64,000 nt of DNA from Oscillospiraceae bacterium. Its GTDB lineage: Bacteria; Bacillota; Clostridia; Oscillospirales; Ruminococcaceae. The notes beneath the pieces are model-generated. The model searched no databases. It was not told the DNA's origin and was given only the letters and a program-made list of their open reading frames with translations. Each line of letters opens with the position of its first letter. Position 1 is the stretch's first letter. The stretch is from the NCBI GenBank assembly GCA_021199335.1, contig JAJQIG010000029.1, positions 1 to 64,000 on the forward strand, given 5' to 3'. The translations under genes and the position numbers were made by a program. Of the stretch, positions 54,233 to 63,733 are shown piece by piece.

Positions 54233-56809
54233 ATGGTTTCTGACGGAATTACCGTTGAGGCATTCCTTTACGAAAATGAAAAATCAAGAAAAAGATTCTT
54301 TATGCCGACAGCTATGCGCATTCTTATCTCATTTGCAGGAACTCTGGGCACTGTTTTCAGTTTCCTAACCTGCTTTGAAATCGGAATAGATATGAAGGTG
54401 GTGGCGGCAGCCGCAGCTTTAGCAGTCATAATTTTCGGTACGGCTCTCAATCTCAGAGGTAGGCTTATTCTTCCCGTGTTTTCATCTATCTTTGCTGTTT
54501 ATGCAGCTATTCTCTTTAAGTTGAGAGAGGCATTTTGCAATGGTCTTGCCAATATGGTCAACATTTATCTTGGAAGAGTTAAATCGGAATTTGCGGAAAA
54601 AGCGTTTCTTGAGCTTCTTTATCCTGAAACGGCGGCGAAGGACACTCAAACCTTTTTTATATTAACTGCCTGCATTATTGCTATGTGCTTTGCCTACGGG
54701 ACAGCCTACAAATACGGCGCACCGTTTGCAATCCTGCCGTCAGCTATTGTCGTGGAAATGTGTCTATATTTTGGGCTTGTACCGAACTACATCGCATTTA
54801 TAGCGGTTCTTGCGGCATGGTTTGCGATGTTTGCAATAAATCTTAGTATGCCTGAGGGGAGCAATGTTGGCGGTTCAGCCTCGGCACAGTGTGGCTTTGC
54901 GGCGGCAGCGGCGGCATTTCTGTGCGCACTGCTTGCATTCACTATTATACATTTCAGCAATTACAGCCGTCCACAAAGGCTTGATGAAATACGCACTGAT
55001 GTCAGTGATTATTTAAATGAAAATCCTGTTAAAAATCTCGCCTATGAAATAAAACTTACCGATATGATGAGAAAAACAGGTGCCGTAAATCATGGGAAAT
55101 TGGGTAAAAACGGAAATATTACCTTTAGCAACAAAACAATTCTGACTGTCACTATGCCTAAAACCGCCGATACTGTTTACCTCAAAGGCTTTATCGGCTC
55201 AGTTTACACAGGAAAAAGCTGGGAGGAGCTTTCCTCCGACAGCCTTTATGAGCTTGAACAAATTAACGGAAATTTTACTACAAATGGAATGAACTCACTG
55301 CTTCTCAGCAGCTATAATCTTAAGATGTCAGGAACATCTCTGCCTGAATACTCTTTCTCCGTAACTAACGTTTCTGCAGGAAATGAATACCTCTATATGC
55401 CGTATAACCTTGTTCCCGAAAGTGTTTCACGATATGAAATATCCGATGATACATTTGTGTCACAGGGTGAAAAAAACTGGTTTGGGAGAATTTATGATCC
55501 ATCATCTCTATACAGCTATCGGATTCTTTTAAGCTCAGACTGGGTAATTCATTCAAGCTCCCTTGCGGAGGATCAGGATGCCTATCGCAGCTTTGTTTAT
55601 GAAAACTACCTTGATGTTCCAGACAGCTTTACCGCCGCAGATGAAGTATTTACAGATGAATATTATGATTTTATCACCCATGAATATGAATCTACATTGA
55701 GTGAAAAAAGCTCTCTCACCAATGCTGTTGTTTTTGGAAGAAAGCTTTATTATATAAAATCGTGGCTTCGTGATAACTGTTCATATAACCTTGAAGTGGG
55801 GAAACTGCCTTCGGGGAAAGATTTTGCCGATTACTTTATTACAGAAACCAGGGAGGGTTCATGCTCCCATTTTGCGACAGCGGCAGTTCTTCTTTGCCGC
55901 TATGCGGGTATTCCCGCAAGATATGTTGAGGGATATGTTATAAAACCATCAGACTTTAATTCGGAGGATTCTTTCGGAAGTCTTTCAACTGTTGATGTTA
56001 CCGATGCAAGAGCTCATGCATGGGCGGAGGTTTACATTGATGGTTATGGATGGTATCCAATGGAATTTACTTCAGGTTACGGAAATATTGTTACGGCTGT
56101 CACAACTGCACCGCAGGAAGAACCCGAGTCCGAGGTTTCGGATTATTTTGAAGAATCGGATGTTTCTGCGGAGATTTCATATACAACCACAGAAAACGTA
56201 GATACAGTTCAGAATCCAAACGTTAATGCAGAGGACAATTCTGTGACAACCATTCCCACCCAAATCATGGACACAAGCATGGTTTCGTCCGAAACTTCAT
56301 CGGAAAGAGGGTCAGATTCTTCCATTGCTATAGGGTTTTCTGTTTTTGGAAGAAATGACGGTGCAAAAGTTGACGTTGTTTATGACTTAACATGGCTTAT
56401 AATTATTGTTTCAATCATTGCAACCATGTCTGTATTTTTAGGGATAAGACGGATTATTATTGTAAAGCAGAGCCATATCTCACCGAATATGGATGTTCAC
56501 AGCAGTGCAAAAAGGATTTACCGACGCTTCAGAAGATTCATAAAAGCGATCGGACTTCCCGATGGAAACGGAATGTCGTATGAGGATTATATTTCATATA
56601 TTGAAAGGAAATCAATCTTTTTATCTGACAAAAGAGCGGAAACGATTATACAAACTGCTCTTAAAGCTGAGTTTGGCGGTGAGAGTGTTACAAGGGATGA
56701 AATTATTGAAATGAACTCGGCGCTTGAGAACGCTTCAAAGCGTTATCTAAAATCACTCAACAGTCCAAAACGATTTTATGCAAGATTTATTAAGGGAATT
56801 GTTGGTTAG
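54233..56809 (+). CDS. TgpA-like membrane transglutaminase
   Basis: An 858-residue protein. The N-terminal third contains about six hydrophobic helices (residues ~25-60, 60-100, 145-200, 215-245). An extracytoplasmic transglutaminase-like domain follows: Cys544 in GSCSHFATAAVL, His595 in DARAHAWAEVYI, and then GWYPMEFTSGY, where the third catalytic residue is Glu instead of the usual Asp. A Thr/Ser/Glu-rich linker (about residues 622-700) leads to a single helix near 715-740 and a DUF4129-like cytoplasmic tail. It completes the moxR-DUF58-tgpA set. Likely substrates are cell-surface peptides or proteins. AAAGGAG precedes the start. Confidence 0.9.
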   Translation: MVSDGITVEAFLYENEKSRKRFFMPTAMRILISFAGTLGTVFSFLTCFEIGIDMKVVAAAAALAVIIFGTALNLRGRLILPVFSSIFAVYAAILFKLREAFCNGLANMVNIYLGRVKSEFAEKAFLELLYPETAAKDTQTFFILTACIIAMCFAYGTAYKYGAPFAILPSAIVVEMCLYFGLVPNYIAFIAVLAAWFAMFAINLSMPEGSNVGGSASAQCGFAAAAAAFLCALLAFTIIHFSNYSRPQRLDEIRTDVSDYLNENPVKNLAYEIKLTDMMRKTGAVNHGKLGKNGNITFSNKTILTVTMPKTADTVYLKGFIGSVYTGKSWEELSSDSLYELEQINGNFTTNGMNSLLLSSYNLKMSGTSLPEYSFSVTNVSAGNEYLYMPYNLVPESVSRYEISDDTFVSQGEKNWFGRIYDPSSLYSYRILLSSDWVIHSSSLAEDQDAYRSFVYENYLDVPDSFTAADEVFTDEYYDFITHEYESTLSEKSSLTNAVVFGRKLYYIKSWLRDNCSYNLEVGKLPSGKDFADYFITETREGSCSHFATAAVLLCRYAGIPARYVEGYVIKPSDFNSEDSFGSLSTVDVTDARAHAWAEVYIDGYGWYPMEFTSGYGNIVTAVTTAPQEEPESEVSDYFEESDVSAEISYTTTENVDTVQNPNVNAEDNSVTTIPTQIMDTSMVSSETSSERGSDSSIAIGFSVFGRNDGAKVDVVYDLTWLIIIVSIIATMSVFLGIRRIIIVKQSHISPNMDVHSSAKRIYRRFRRFIKAIGLPDGNGMSYEDYISYIERKSIFLSDKRAETIIQTALKAEFGGESVTRDEIIEMNSALENASKRYLKSLNSPKRFYARFIKGIVG

Positions 56810-56835
56810 GTTCAACAAATCAATCATAAACGAAA

Positions 56836-56878
56836 AACTCCCGATTTCAGGTTGACAACCTTAAAGTCGGGAGTTTAT
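56836..56878. terminator. Terminator between the transglutaminase and aspS genes
   Basis: AAACTCCCGA and TCGGGAGTTT form a 10-bp stem with a second small stem GGTTGACAACC inside. It stands between convergent genes. Confidence 0.8.
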
Positions 56879-56900
56879 TGTTGTTACGGTAACTACGCTA

Positions 56901-58217
56901 TTACGGAAGCAATCTGTTCAAATCCCTTGGGAACATTGAAGCCTGACGAATATTCTGCTGATTAAGCAATTTCATTACAAGACGTTCAAGTCCGATTCCA
57001 AGTCCACCATGAGGAGGCAGACCATACTTATGAACCTGGAGATAATACTCGAAATCCTCAGGATTAAGTCCCTGAGCTTTCATTTTCTCAATCTGTTCAT
57101 TGTAGTCGTGAATACGCTGACCGCCGGTTGTTATTTCAAGGCCTCTGAAAAGAAGGTCAAACTTGCAGGCTGTTCTTGGATCATCCTTATCGTTCATTGC
57201 ATAGAACGGAGGTTTAGATGAGGGGAAATTCGTAACAAAAATGAACTCCGTGCCGTAATTTTCCTTTGCCCAATTGCAGAGGAAAACTTCATCCTCAGGT
57301 TCAAGATCAAATTTATTTTTTGAACGTGTACCTTTGATAAGTGCGACGGCATCCTCGAATTTAATTGCCGGAATTTCCGTAATCTCGGGAATATCAGCAT
57401 CAAGAATCTTTATTTCGGGCTGATAATTTTCCTTTAAATACTGCATGAGATAACGGAGCATAGCTGTTTCCATATCCATTACATCATACATATCCTTTAT
57501 ATAACCCATTTCAAAGTCAAGACCTATATATTCATTAAGATGCCTTGAGGTAGCATGACGCTCTGCACGGTATACGGGAGCAATCTCAAATACTCTGTCA
57601 AAGAACGCTACAGCAGTCTGCTTGTAAAATTGAGGGGACTGATTGAGGAATGCATCTTTTTGGAAGTAATCCAAATGGAAAATGTTCGCTCCGCCCTCTG
57701 CTCCCTGCGCAACAATTTTCGGAGTATGGATTTCCGTAAATTTATTATTGAGCATAAACTCCCTAAAACCGGAAACCACGCCTTCTTGAAACTTAAATGT
57801 TGCTCTTTCGTAAGGGTTCCTCAACGAAACGCTTCTTAAATCAAGATTAATATCCAATGAACAGCCAAGTCTTCTCTTTGAAACGTGGAGTGGATATTCT
57901 GCACTTGGTTTTGAAAGCAGCTCCATTTTCTTAAGAATAAGTTCTATACCGTTATAGGCACGTTCCTCCGCCTTTACTGTGGCTGTAACCTTAACATAGC
58001 AGCCTTCCTTAATGCCATCTAACGAGTCTGCACAGTCCTCAGAAGTATAAATGGACTGAATAAGATATCGTCCTGTACGGAGGGTAACAAATGCAAAGCC
58101 GCTCATTTGCTTTACATTATGAACACAGGCATATACTTCAACATCCTGACCGACCTTAGAGAGTGTTTCTTGGAGATCAAATTCCTGTATAAGATTATTT
58201 CCGCCGACTTTAACCAT
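56901..58217 (-). CDS. aspS: Archaeal-type aspartyl-tRNA synthetase, probably non-discriminating
   Basis: A class IIb synthetase of 438 residues. The OB-fold anticodon domain (about residues 1-110) is followed by class II motifs: motif 2 RAERHATSRHLNEYIGLDFE and motif 3 GGLGIGLERLVMKLL. HATSRHLNEY marks AspRS rather than AsnRS, and the short length without a GAD insert marks the archaeal/eukaryotic subtype (AspRS2). In the OB fold the residue aligned by eye with the anticodon-reading Trp of strict archaeal AspRS is Cys (YACVHNVK), which fits relaxed tRNA-Asp/tRNA-Asn specificity. Position last in gatC-gatA-gatB-aspS supports making Asp-tRNA-Asn for GatCAB. I start at the ATG at 58215-58217; longer frames run into gatB. 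Confidence 0.88.
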   Translation of the reverse strand: MVKVGGNNLIQEFDLQETLSKVGQDVEVYACVHNVKQMSGFAFVTLRTGRYLIQSIYTSEDCADSLDGIKEGCYVKVTATVKAEERAYNGIELILKKMELLSKPSAEYPLHVSKRRLGCSLDINLDLRSVSLRNPYERATFKFQEGVVSGFREFMLNNKFTEIHTPKIVAQGAEGGANIFHLDYFQKDAFLNQSPQFYKQTAVAFFDRVFEIAPVYRAERHATSRHLNEYIGLDFEMGYIKDMYDVMDMETAMLRYLMQYLKENYQPEIKILDADIPEITEIPAIKFEDAVALIKGTRSKNKFDLEPEDEVFLCNWAKENYGTEFIFVTNFPSSKPPFYAMNDKDDPRTACKFDLLFRGLEITTGGQRIHDYNEQIEKMKAQGLNPEDFEYYLQVHKYGLPPHGGLGIGLERLVMKLLNQQNIRQASMFPRDLNRLLP

Positions 58218-58245
58218 TTCAAACAACAACCTTTCTGTTGTAAAA

Positions 58246-59694
58246 TTAAAGGGATTTGAGCTTCTTTTCAAGCTCTTCCTTAATGACCTTAGGTGTGCAT
58301 ACACCCTTGAGAGCCTTTGTACATTGACCCATGATGAAGCCAAACACCTTCATATCGCCGCCTTTATACTGATCGACAGCTTTTCCGTTATCGGCAAGGA
58401 CTTTATCGATAACCTCTGCAACCTTGCCGAGGTCATTTGTTATGAGAAGTCCCTTTTCCTTGGCGATAGTTTCGGGATCTCCGCCCTTTTCTGACATCTC
58501 ACGGAACACGTCTTTAGCATCATTTTTGGAAATTTTCTCCGTATCACCCATTTCAACAAGCTTTGCAAACTGCTCAGCCGTGAACGGAAGATTTTCAAGA
58601 ACAATTTCTCCAAGGTTAAGGCGACGCATAAGCTCACCATTAATAAAGTTGCAGATGGATTTGGGATTATTATATGCACCCACAGCTGTGTCAAAGAAAT
58701 CTGAAAGGATTTTCGTGTTAACAAGAATTTTGGCATCGCCCTCGGAAAGTCCATAGGAGTTAATATATCTTTCAATTCTCTGGGCAGGAAGCTCGGGGAG
58801 AGATTTTTTTATAGCATCGAGCTGTTCATCGGTAAAATTGACCTGCAAAATATCAGGTTCAGGGAAATAACGGTAATCGTGGGCATTTTCCTTTGAACGC
58901 ATTGCCTTCGTTTCCCCTCTGTTGTCATCGAAACGCCTTGTTTCCTGAACAACCTTTTGACCCATATCGAGAAGCTTGCCTTGGCGATAAATTTCAAAAT
59001 CTATCGCACGTCCGATAGCCTTTATCGAGTTAAGATTTTTCATTTCGGTTCTCGTTCCGAATTCCGTGTCAGTGGGCTTCATAATGGAAACATTGACATC
59101 GGCACGAATTGAGCCCTGTTCCATTTTACAGTCGCACACGCCTGCATACTGAAGGAGAAGAGAAACCTTTTCAACAAACGCTTTAGCCTCCGCAGCAGAG
59201 GACATATCAGGTTCAGTTACGATTTCAATAAGCGGAACACCGCAGCGATTGTAATCAGCAAGAGAAACTCCGTTAAGATCATCATGGATAAGCTTTCCTG
59301 CATCCTCTTCAAGGTGGATACGATTAATTCTTATATTTTTTGTTTTCTTAACTCCGTCCTCCTCATACTCGATAGGAACTGTTCCATTAATGCAGAGAGG
59401 AAGATTAAGCTGTGAAATCTGATAAGCTTTTGGAAGATCCGGATAAAAGTAGTTCTTTCTGTCAAACACGGAGAATTTGTTTATATCACAGCCCATAGCA
59501 AAACCCGCTTTGACCGCATATTCAACAGCAGTCTGATTTATTACGGGAAGCGTGCCCGGCATACCCGAACAAACGGGGCAGCATCTTGAATTTTTTCCTC
59601 CGCCAAACTCGGCGCTGCAGGTACAGAAAACCTTAGATTTTGTTAAAAGCTCGGCATGGACTTCGAGGCCGATTACGGGAATATATGCTGACAT
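58246..59694 (-). CDS. gatB: Asp/Glu-tRNA amidotransferase subunit B
   Basis: GatB activates misacylated Asp-tRNA-Asn (or Glu-tRNA-Gln) with ATP and accepts ammonia from GatA. It has 482 residues, the usual length. The N-terminal IGLEVHAELLTKSKVFC, the zinc-binding cysteines in FCTCSAEFGG and CCPVCSG, and FDRKNYFYPDLPKAYQISQ are highly conserved. The C-terminal YqeY-like tail binds tRNA. GGAAAGGGG precedes the ATG. Confidence 0.98.
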   Translation of the reverse strand: MSAYIPVIGLEVHAELLTKSKVFCTCSAEFGGGKNSRCCPVCSGMPGTLPVINQTAVEYAVKAGFAMGCDINKFSVFDRKNYFYPDLPKAYQISQLNLPLCINGTVPIEYEEDGVKKTKNIRINRIHLEEDAGKLIHDDLNGVSLADYNRCGVPLIEIVTEPDMSSAAEAKAFVEKVSLLLQYAGVCDCKMEQGSIRADVNVSIMKPTDTEFGTRTEMKNLNSIKAIGRAIDFEIYRQGKLLDMGQKVVQETRRFDDNRGETKAMRSKENAHDYRYFPEPDILQVNFTDEQLDAIKKSLPELPAQRIERYINSYGLSEGDAKILVNTKILSDFFDTAVGAYNNPKSICNFINGELMRRLNLGEIVLENLPFTAEQFAKLVEMGDTEKISKNDAKDVFREMSEKGGDPETIAKEKGLLITNDLGKVAEVIDKVLADNGKAVDQYKGGDMKVFGFIMGQCTKALKGVCTPKVIKEELEKKLKSL

Positions 59695-59712
59695 AAAATT
59701 GCACCCCTTTCC

Positions 59713-61164
59713 TTATATAGCTGCATTCTGACGTACAAAATTTTTTTCGTAAGCGTCAGCAGCCTGAATGATTGTAGCTTCATCCCACTTTTTGCCGATA
59801 ATCGACATACCAATCGGCATATCGTTGGAATCATAGCCGCAGGTTGTGGAAATTGCGGGGAGAGAAGCAATATTTACTGTAACTGTGCATATATCTGCTT
59901 GATACATTTTGGCAGGGTCGGAAATATTTTCATGCAAGCCGTAAGCAACGGTGGGAGCAGTTGGAGTGAGTATTACATCGCAGCACGTAAAAATTTGCTC
60001 ATATTCTTCACGAATCTTTTGTTTAAGAGCCATGGCCTTGCCGTAATAAGCATCATAATAACCACTTGAAAGAGCGTAATTTCCAAGCATAATTCTTCTT
60101 TTAACCTCTTCACCGAAACCCTCTCTTCTTGAATTTGCAATGAGCTCGTTAAAGGATTCTCCTTCCTCGGAGCGGTGACCGTATTTAATTCCGTCATAAC
60201 GTGAAAGGTTTGAGGAAGCCTCTGCGGATGAAATAAGGTAATATGCCGCAACAGCATATTTGAGTGACGGCATCGAGCAGTCGATAAGCTCTGCGCCGAT
60301 GGATTTATAATAATCGGCAGCTTTTAAAACTGCAGTCCGTACATCATCATCAATGCCATCGGCATAAAACTCTTTTGGAAGAGCGATTTTCATGCCCTTG
60401 ACATCTTGACCAATTTTTGCTGTAAAATCGGGAACGTCATTCCTTGAGGATGTACCGTCATGGGAGTCATAGCCGGAAATTGCGTTAAGGATAACAGCAC
60501 AATCCGCAGCACTCTTTGCAATAGGTCCGATTTGGTCGAGCGAGCTTGCAAAGGCAACAAGGCCATAACGCGAAACACGTCCATATGTCGGCTTAAGACC
60601 GGTTACCCCGCAGAAAGAGGATGGCTGTCTTATTGATCCGCCGGTATCAGAGCCGATTGCAGCCGCACAGAGGGACGCACCGACAGCAGCCGCAGAGCCG
60701 CCCGAACTTCCTCCGGGAACACGCTCCAAGTCATAGGGATTCTTTGTCTTTTTGAAAGCCGAAGTTTGAGTTGAACCACCCATTGCAAACTCATCCATGG
60801 AAGTTTTGCCGAGCATAACAATTCCCTCGTTCTCAAGCCTATCCATAACAGTTGCATTGTACGGAGGAATAAAATTCTCAAGCATCTTCGATGCGCAAGT
60901 AGTTTTTACTCCGTCTGTACAAATATTGTCCTTTATCGCAAGAGGAATACCACAAAGAGGAGAACTTTCGCCCTTGTTAATTTTCTCCTGAGCCTTTTCA
61001 GCAGCCTTTTTTGCAGCATCGGCAGTAACGGTAATATAGCTTTCAAGCTTTCCATCAACGGCATTTATCCTGTCAAGGTAAGCGTCCGTAAGCTCGGAAA
61101 CAGAAATTTCCTTCTTGTCAAGCATGGAACGCATATCGCCTATTTTTAATGAAGTCACATCCAT
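59713..61164 (-). CDS. gatA: Asp/Glu-tRNA amidotransferase subunit A
   Basis: GatA is the glutaminase that feeds ammonia to GatB. The 483-residue amidase-signature protein keeps the Ser-cis-Ser-Lys triad: Lys78 in PLAIKDN, Ser153 in GGSSGGSAAA and Ser177 in GSDTGGSIRQ. The start is the ATG at 61162-61164, 8 bases after GAAAGGATG; an in-frame upstream ATG at 61194 would add a poorly conserved tail. gatB follows after 18 bp. Confidence 0.97.
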   Translation of the reverse strand: MDVTSLKIGDMRSMLDKKEISVSELTDAYLDRINAVDGKLESYITVTADAAKKAAEKAQEKINKGESSPLCGIPLAIKDNICTDGVKTTCASKMLENFIPPYNATVMDRLENEGIVMLGKTSMDEFAMGGSTQTSAFKKTKNPYDLERVPGGSSGGSAAAVGASLCAAAIGSDTGGSIRQPSSFCGVTGLKPTYGRVSRYGLVAFASSLDQIGPIAKSAADCAVILNAISGYDSHDGTSSRNDVPDFTAKIGQDVKGMKIALPKEFYADGIDDDVRTAVLKAADYYKSIGAELIDCSMPSLKYAVAAYYLISSAEASSNLSRYDGIKYGHRSEEGESFNELIANSRREGFGEEVKRRIMLGNYALSSGYYDAYYGKAMALKQKIREEYEQIFTCCDVILTPTAPTVAYGLHENISDPAKMYQADICTVTVNIASLPAISTTCGYDSNDMPIGMSIIGKKWDEATIIQAADAYEKNFVRQNAAI

Positions 61165-61291
61165 TTTATAACATCCTTTCCGAGTTTTCCCCATTTAAAT
61201 CGGAAAAAACTCACGGATTTACAAACCCGTTTAAATTAATAAAAGTATCGCAAGATGCCGCTATTAATCACATGATTGTCCACAGCAAACC

Positions 61292-61570
61292 CTATTCAAC
61301 AACCTTTGGAACAACAAACGCATCCTCCGAATTAACTGCATTTTGGAGAATTTTTGCTGTTGGAGAGGATTCCGTGGAAATGTCCTTGCGCAGGTCATTA
61401 AGATATACATTATGGTTGTCCTTTATAGGTTCATAAGTAACATCAATTTCCTTAATGGTATCCATTATTTCAATAATGTCCGTCATATCGCCTGCCATTT
61501 TAACAAGCTCCTCATCGGTGAAACTGAGTTTGCCAAGCTGCGATAGGTATTTTACCATATCCAAATCCAT
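61292..61570 (-). CDS. gatC: Asp/Glu-tRNA amidotransferase subunit C
   Basis: GatC is a small linker wrapping the GatA-GatB interface. The 92-residue protein has the family pattern VKYLSQLGKLSFTDEELVKM, a helical middle and the extended C-terminal part with VYLNDLRKDI and FVVPKVV. It is first in the operon, 97 bp or so before gatA. GAGGTAAG precedes the ATG. Confidence 0.94.
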   Translation of the reverse strand: MDLDMVKYLSQLGKLSFTDEELVKMAGDMTDIIEIMDTIKEIDVTYEPIKDNHNVYLNDLRKDISTESSPTAKILQNAVNSEDAFVVPKVVE

Positions 61571-61611
61571 TATGCTTACCTCATTTCTAAAAAATCATAA
61601 ATACAGAATAT

Positions 61612-61640
61612 ATTATAACACGTTTGGAAACTCTTTGCAA
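61612..61640 (-). promoter_or_regulatory. Promoter of gatC-gatA-gatB-aspS
   Basis: TTGCAA (61635-61640) and consensus TATAAT (61612-61617) with a 17-bp spacer on the minus strand, about 40 bp before gatC. Confidence 0.7.
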
Positions 61641-61651
61641 GATAAAAACCA

Positions 61652-61690
61652 CAAAAAATTATGTACGAACAAGAAATTTTGTCCGTACAT
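61652..61690 (-). terminator. Terminator after the YnbB-like gene
   Basis: ATGTACG and CGTACAT pair, with a GACAA/TTGTT inner stem, and are followed on the minus strand by AATTTTTTG. It separates the upstream gene group from gatC. Confidence 0.75.
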
Positions 61691-61703
61691 ATCTAAATTT
61701 AAA

Positions 61704-63002
61704 TCAAAAAAGCCTAAGGCAATGCTTATCATACATCTCCTGGAGTGCAGTAAGGATTCCCATTCTCCCTGTAGTGAAAGTCAAGCCGCCTTGAACATAA
61801 GCCGCAAACGGTTCTCTCAACGGAGCATCTGCGGAAAGCTCAATTGATGCACCCATATTGAACGAACCTGCCGCCATAATCACCTTGGAGTTATACCCGG
61901 GCATATCCCATGGCTCGGGGGTAACATAGCTGTCAATGGGTGAGCCTTTCTGAATGCCCCGGCAGAACGCAATAAGGTTATCTGCGTCCTTCATAAGTAC
62001 AGTTGTGATTATATCTCCCCTCTTTTCACTGCTTTTTGGCAGGCATTCAAAGCCAAGCATCGTCATAATCTCAGCTGTAAAGGCAGCGGTCTTAACAGCG
62101 TTTGAAACTACCTCCGGCGCAAAGAAAAGACCTTGATACATAGATTTGTTCTGATTAAGCGTACAGCCAACCTCTTTCCCCATTCCAACACAGGTCATAC
62201 GATATGAGCAAAGTTCAACAAGATTCCTTTTTCCTGCAATATAGCCGCCTGTTTCGGCAATTCCCGCGCCGGGATTCTTGATAAGCGAGCCAATAATAAG
62301 ATCAGCCCCGACATTGAGAGGCTCCTTTGTTTCAACAAATTCACCGTAGCAGTTATCAACCATAACAATTGCATCGGGGTTAGCGTTTTTTACGCTCTTT
62401 ACTATTTCAGCAATATTTTCAACCGTAAGCGTCGGGCGAAGAGCATAACCACGTGACCTTTGGATATAGGCAACCTTTGCGCCCCTTACCTTTTTGAATA
62501 TTTCGGCAAGGTCGGGCTTGCCGTCGGGGAGGAAATCAACCTGATCATATTCCACTCCGAAATCCTTGAGTGAGCCGTTTCCGCTTCCTCTTATTCCGAT
62601 AACTTCTTCAAGAGTATCGTAGGGTTTGCCTGTAAGGCTAACAAGCTTGTCACCCGTTCTGAGGACTCCGAAAAGAGCCGTTGAAAGTGCGTGTGTTCCC
62701 GAAACAAAGGAATGCCGAACAAGGGCATCCTCCGCACCGAAAACTTCCGCATAAACCTTATCGAGCGTCTCTCTGCCGATATCATCATAACCATAACCTG
62801 AAGTACCATTAAGGCACGCAGCACTCACCTTGTTGTTTATAAAAGCACGGAGCACCCTTTCGCCGTTTTTTCTTGCGGTTTTATCAGCCTCAGCAAAAAT
62901 ATCGCCGCACCTTGCCTCAGCCTTTTCGGCAAGCTTAAGTATTCTCTCATCAATTTCAAAGCCTTTTATTTCGACAGGCTTTGGATCAAAAATTTCAGCC
63001 AT
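61704..63002 (-). CDS. YnbB-family PLP protein (methionine gamma-lyase-like)
   Basis: A 432-residue Cys/Met metabolism-type PLP enzyme, often called aluminium resistance protein or methionine gamma-lyase family protein. The PLP phosphate region is FVSGTHALSTALFGVLRTGD, the Asp that holds the ring is in VMVDNCYGEF, and the PLP lysine is in IGSLIKNPGAGIAETGGYIAG. The C-terminal TFTTGRMGILTALQEM is typical. A lyase for sulfur amino acids is assumed from the fold; the true substrate is unproved. AGAGAGG precedes the ATG. Confidence 0.9.
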   Translation of the reverse strand: MAEIFDPKPVEIKGFEIDERILKLAEKAEARCGDIFAEADKTARKNGERVLRAFINNKVSAACLNGTSGYGYDDIGRETLDKVYAEVFGAEDALVRHSFVSGTHALSTALFGVLRTGDKLVSLTGKPYDTLEEVIGIRGSGNGSLKDFGVEYDQVDFLPDGKPDLAEIFKKVRGAKVAYIQRSRGYALRPTLTVENIAEIVKSVKNANPDAIVMVDNCYGEFVETKEPLNVGADLIIGSLIKNPGAGIAETGGYIAGKRNLVELCSYRMTCVGMGKEVGCTLNQNKSMYQGLFFAPEVVSNAVKTAAFTAEIMTMLGFECLPKSSEKRGDIITTVLMKDADNLIAFCRGIQKGSPIDSYVTPEPWDMPGYNSKVIMAAGSFNMGASIELSADAPLREPFAAYVQGGLTFTTGRMGILTALQEMYDKHCLRLF

Positions 63003-63025
63003 ATCAATTAACCTCTCTTTACATT

Positions 63026-63733
63026 TTATACGTCTTTTTCATAAAGAATCTCATTTTTTTCGGGAATGAAGCCGATGCTCTCATAAAATGATCTGCGTTC
63101 TTCTCTAGCATACAGATAAACCGATTTACCCTGCTTTATGTATTCTCCGCAGAGCATATGAAGTAGCTTCCCTGCATTCCCTCTTCCCCTGTCGCACTTA
63201 GCAGTTGCGATATAGGAAAGATAAACAAAGTTGTCTATATCAAAAACCTTTGTGACCGTTGTAGTTTTAAACAGAAAAATATCAGAAACTCCATGCCTTA
63301 TTCTATGGGAAATATCGACATACCATGATTCATATTCCGTTATTCCGAAGCTTTCATTCAGAATCGGAAATATTTTATCAAGAAGGATGTTTTGCTTTAC
63401 ACCATTTAGTTTAATATCATTAAAGTTTTTTGATGCTTTGAATAATATTATTTTTGAAGCCTTATAGCTTTTGTCAAGCTTTAAAGCTTGTCCATTTGGA
63501 ACCTCTACTGTTGTAGGATTCAATATAGAAATAAAGCCGCTCAACTCATCGCTCTCAAAGTCCCCATCAGCAGTTATTGTTCCATTATATGTAAGTATAT
63601 TTCCGCCGCTTTCAGATGAATAAAGGCGGCAGAAATCGTATTTTGTTCCATATGCATTAAGATAGGCGCGAATTTTTTTGCCGTACCAGCTGTCGGTAAG
63701 GCCTACATTTTCGTCATAGCTCCGACTTATCAC
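63026..63733 (-). CDS. GNAT-family N-acetyltransferase
   Basis: A 235-residue protein. The C-terminal GNAT fold shows VYLSYIATAKCDRGRGNAGKLL-like strand and acetyl-CoA loop (FVYLSYIATAK then RGRGNAGKLLHML) and the closing YAREERRSFYESIGF. The N-terminal half is less conserved, so it may be a two-domain GNAT. I start at the GTG at 63731-63733, which overlaps the stop of the M42 peptidase by 4 bp (GTGA); no ATG fits and the longer frame only shadows the peptidase. The substrate is unknown. Confidence 0.75.
   Translation of the reverse strand: MISRSYDENVGLTDSWYGKKIRAYLNAYGTKYDFCRLYSSESGGNILTYNGTITADGDFESDELSGFISILNPTTVEVPNGQALKLDKSYKASKIILFKASKNFNDIKLNGVKQNILLDKIFPILNESFGITEYESWYVDISHRIRHGVSDIFLFKTTTVTKVFDIDNFVYLSYIATAKCDRGRGNAGKLLHMLCGEYIKQGKSVYLYAREERRSFYESIGFIPEKNEILYEKDV

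Noticed and set aside
56901-58217. Asparaginyl-tRNA synthetase
   Set aside because: Motif 2 has the His-x-Thr-Ser-Arg-His pattern of AspRS, and the operon includes gatCAB, which would be unneeded with AsnRS for this tRNA.
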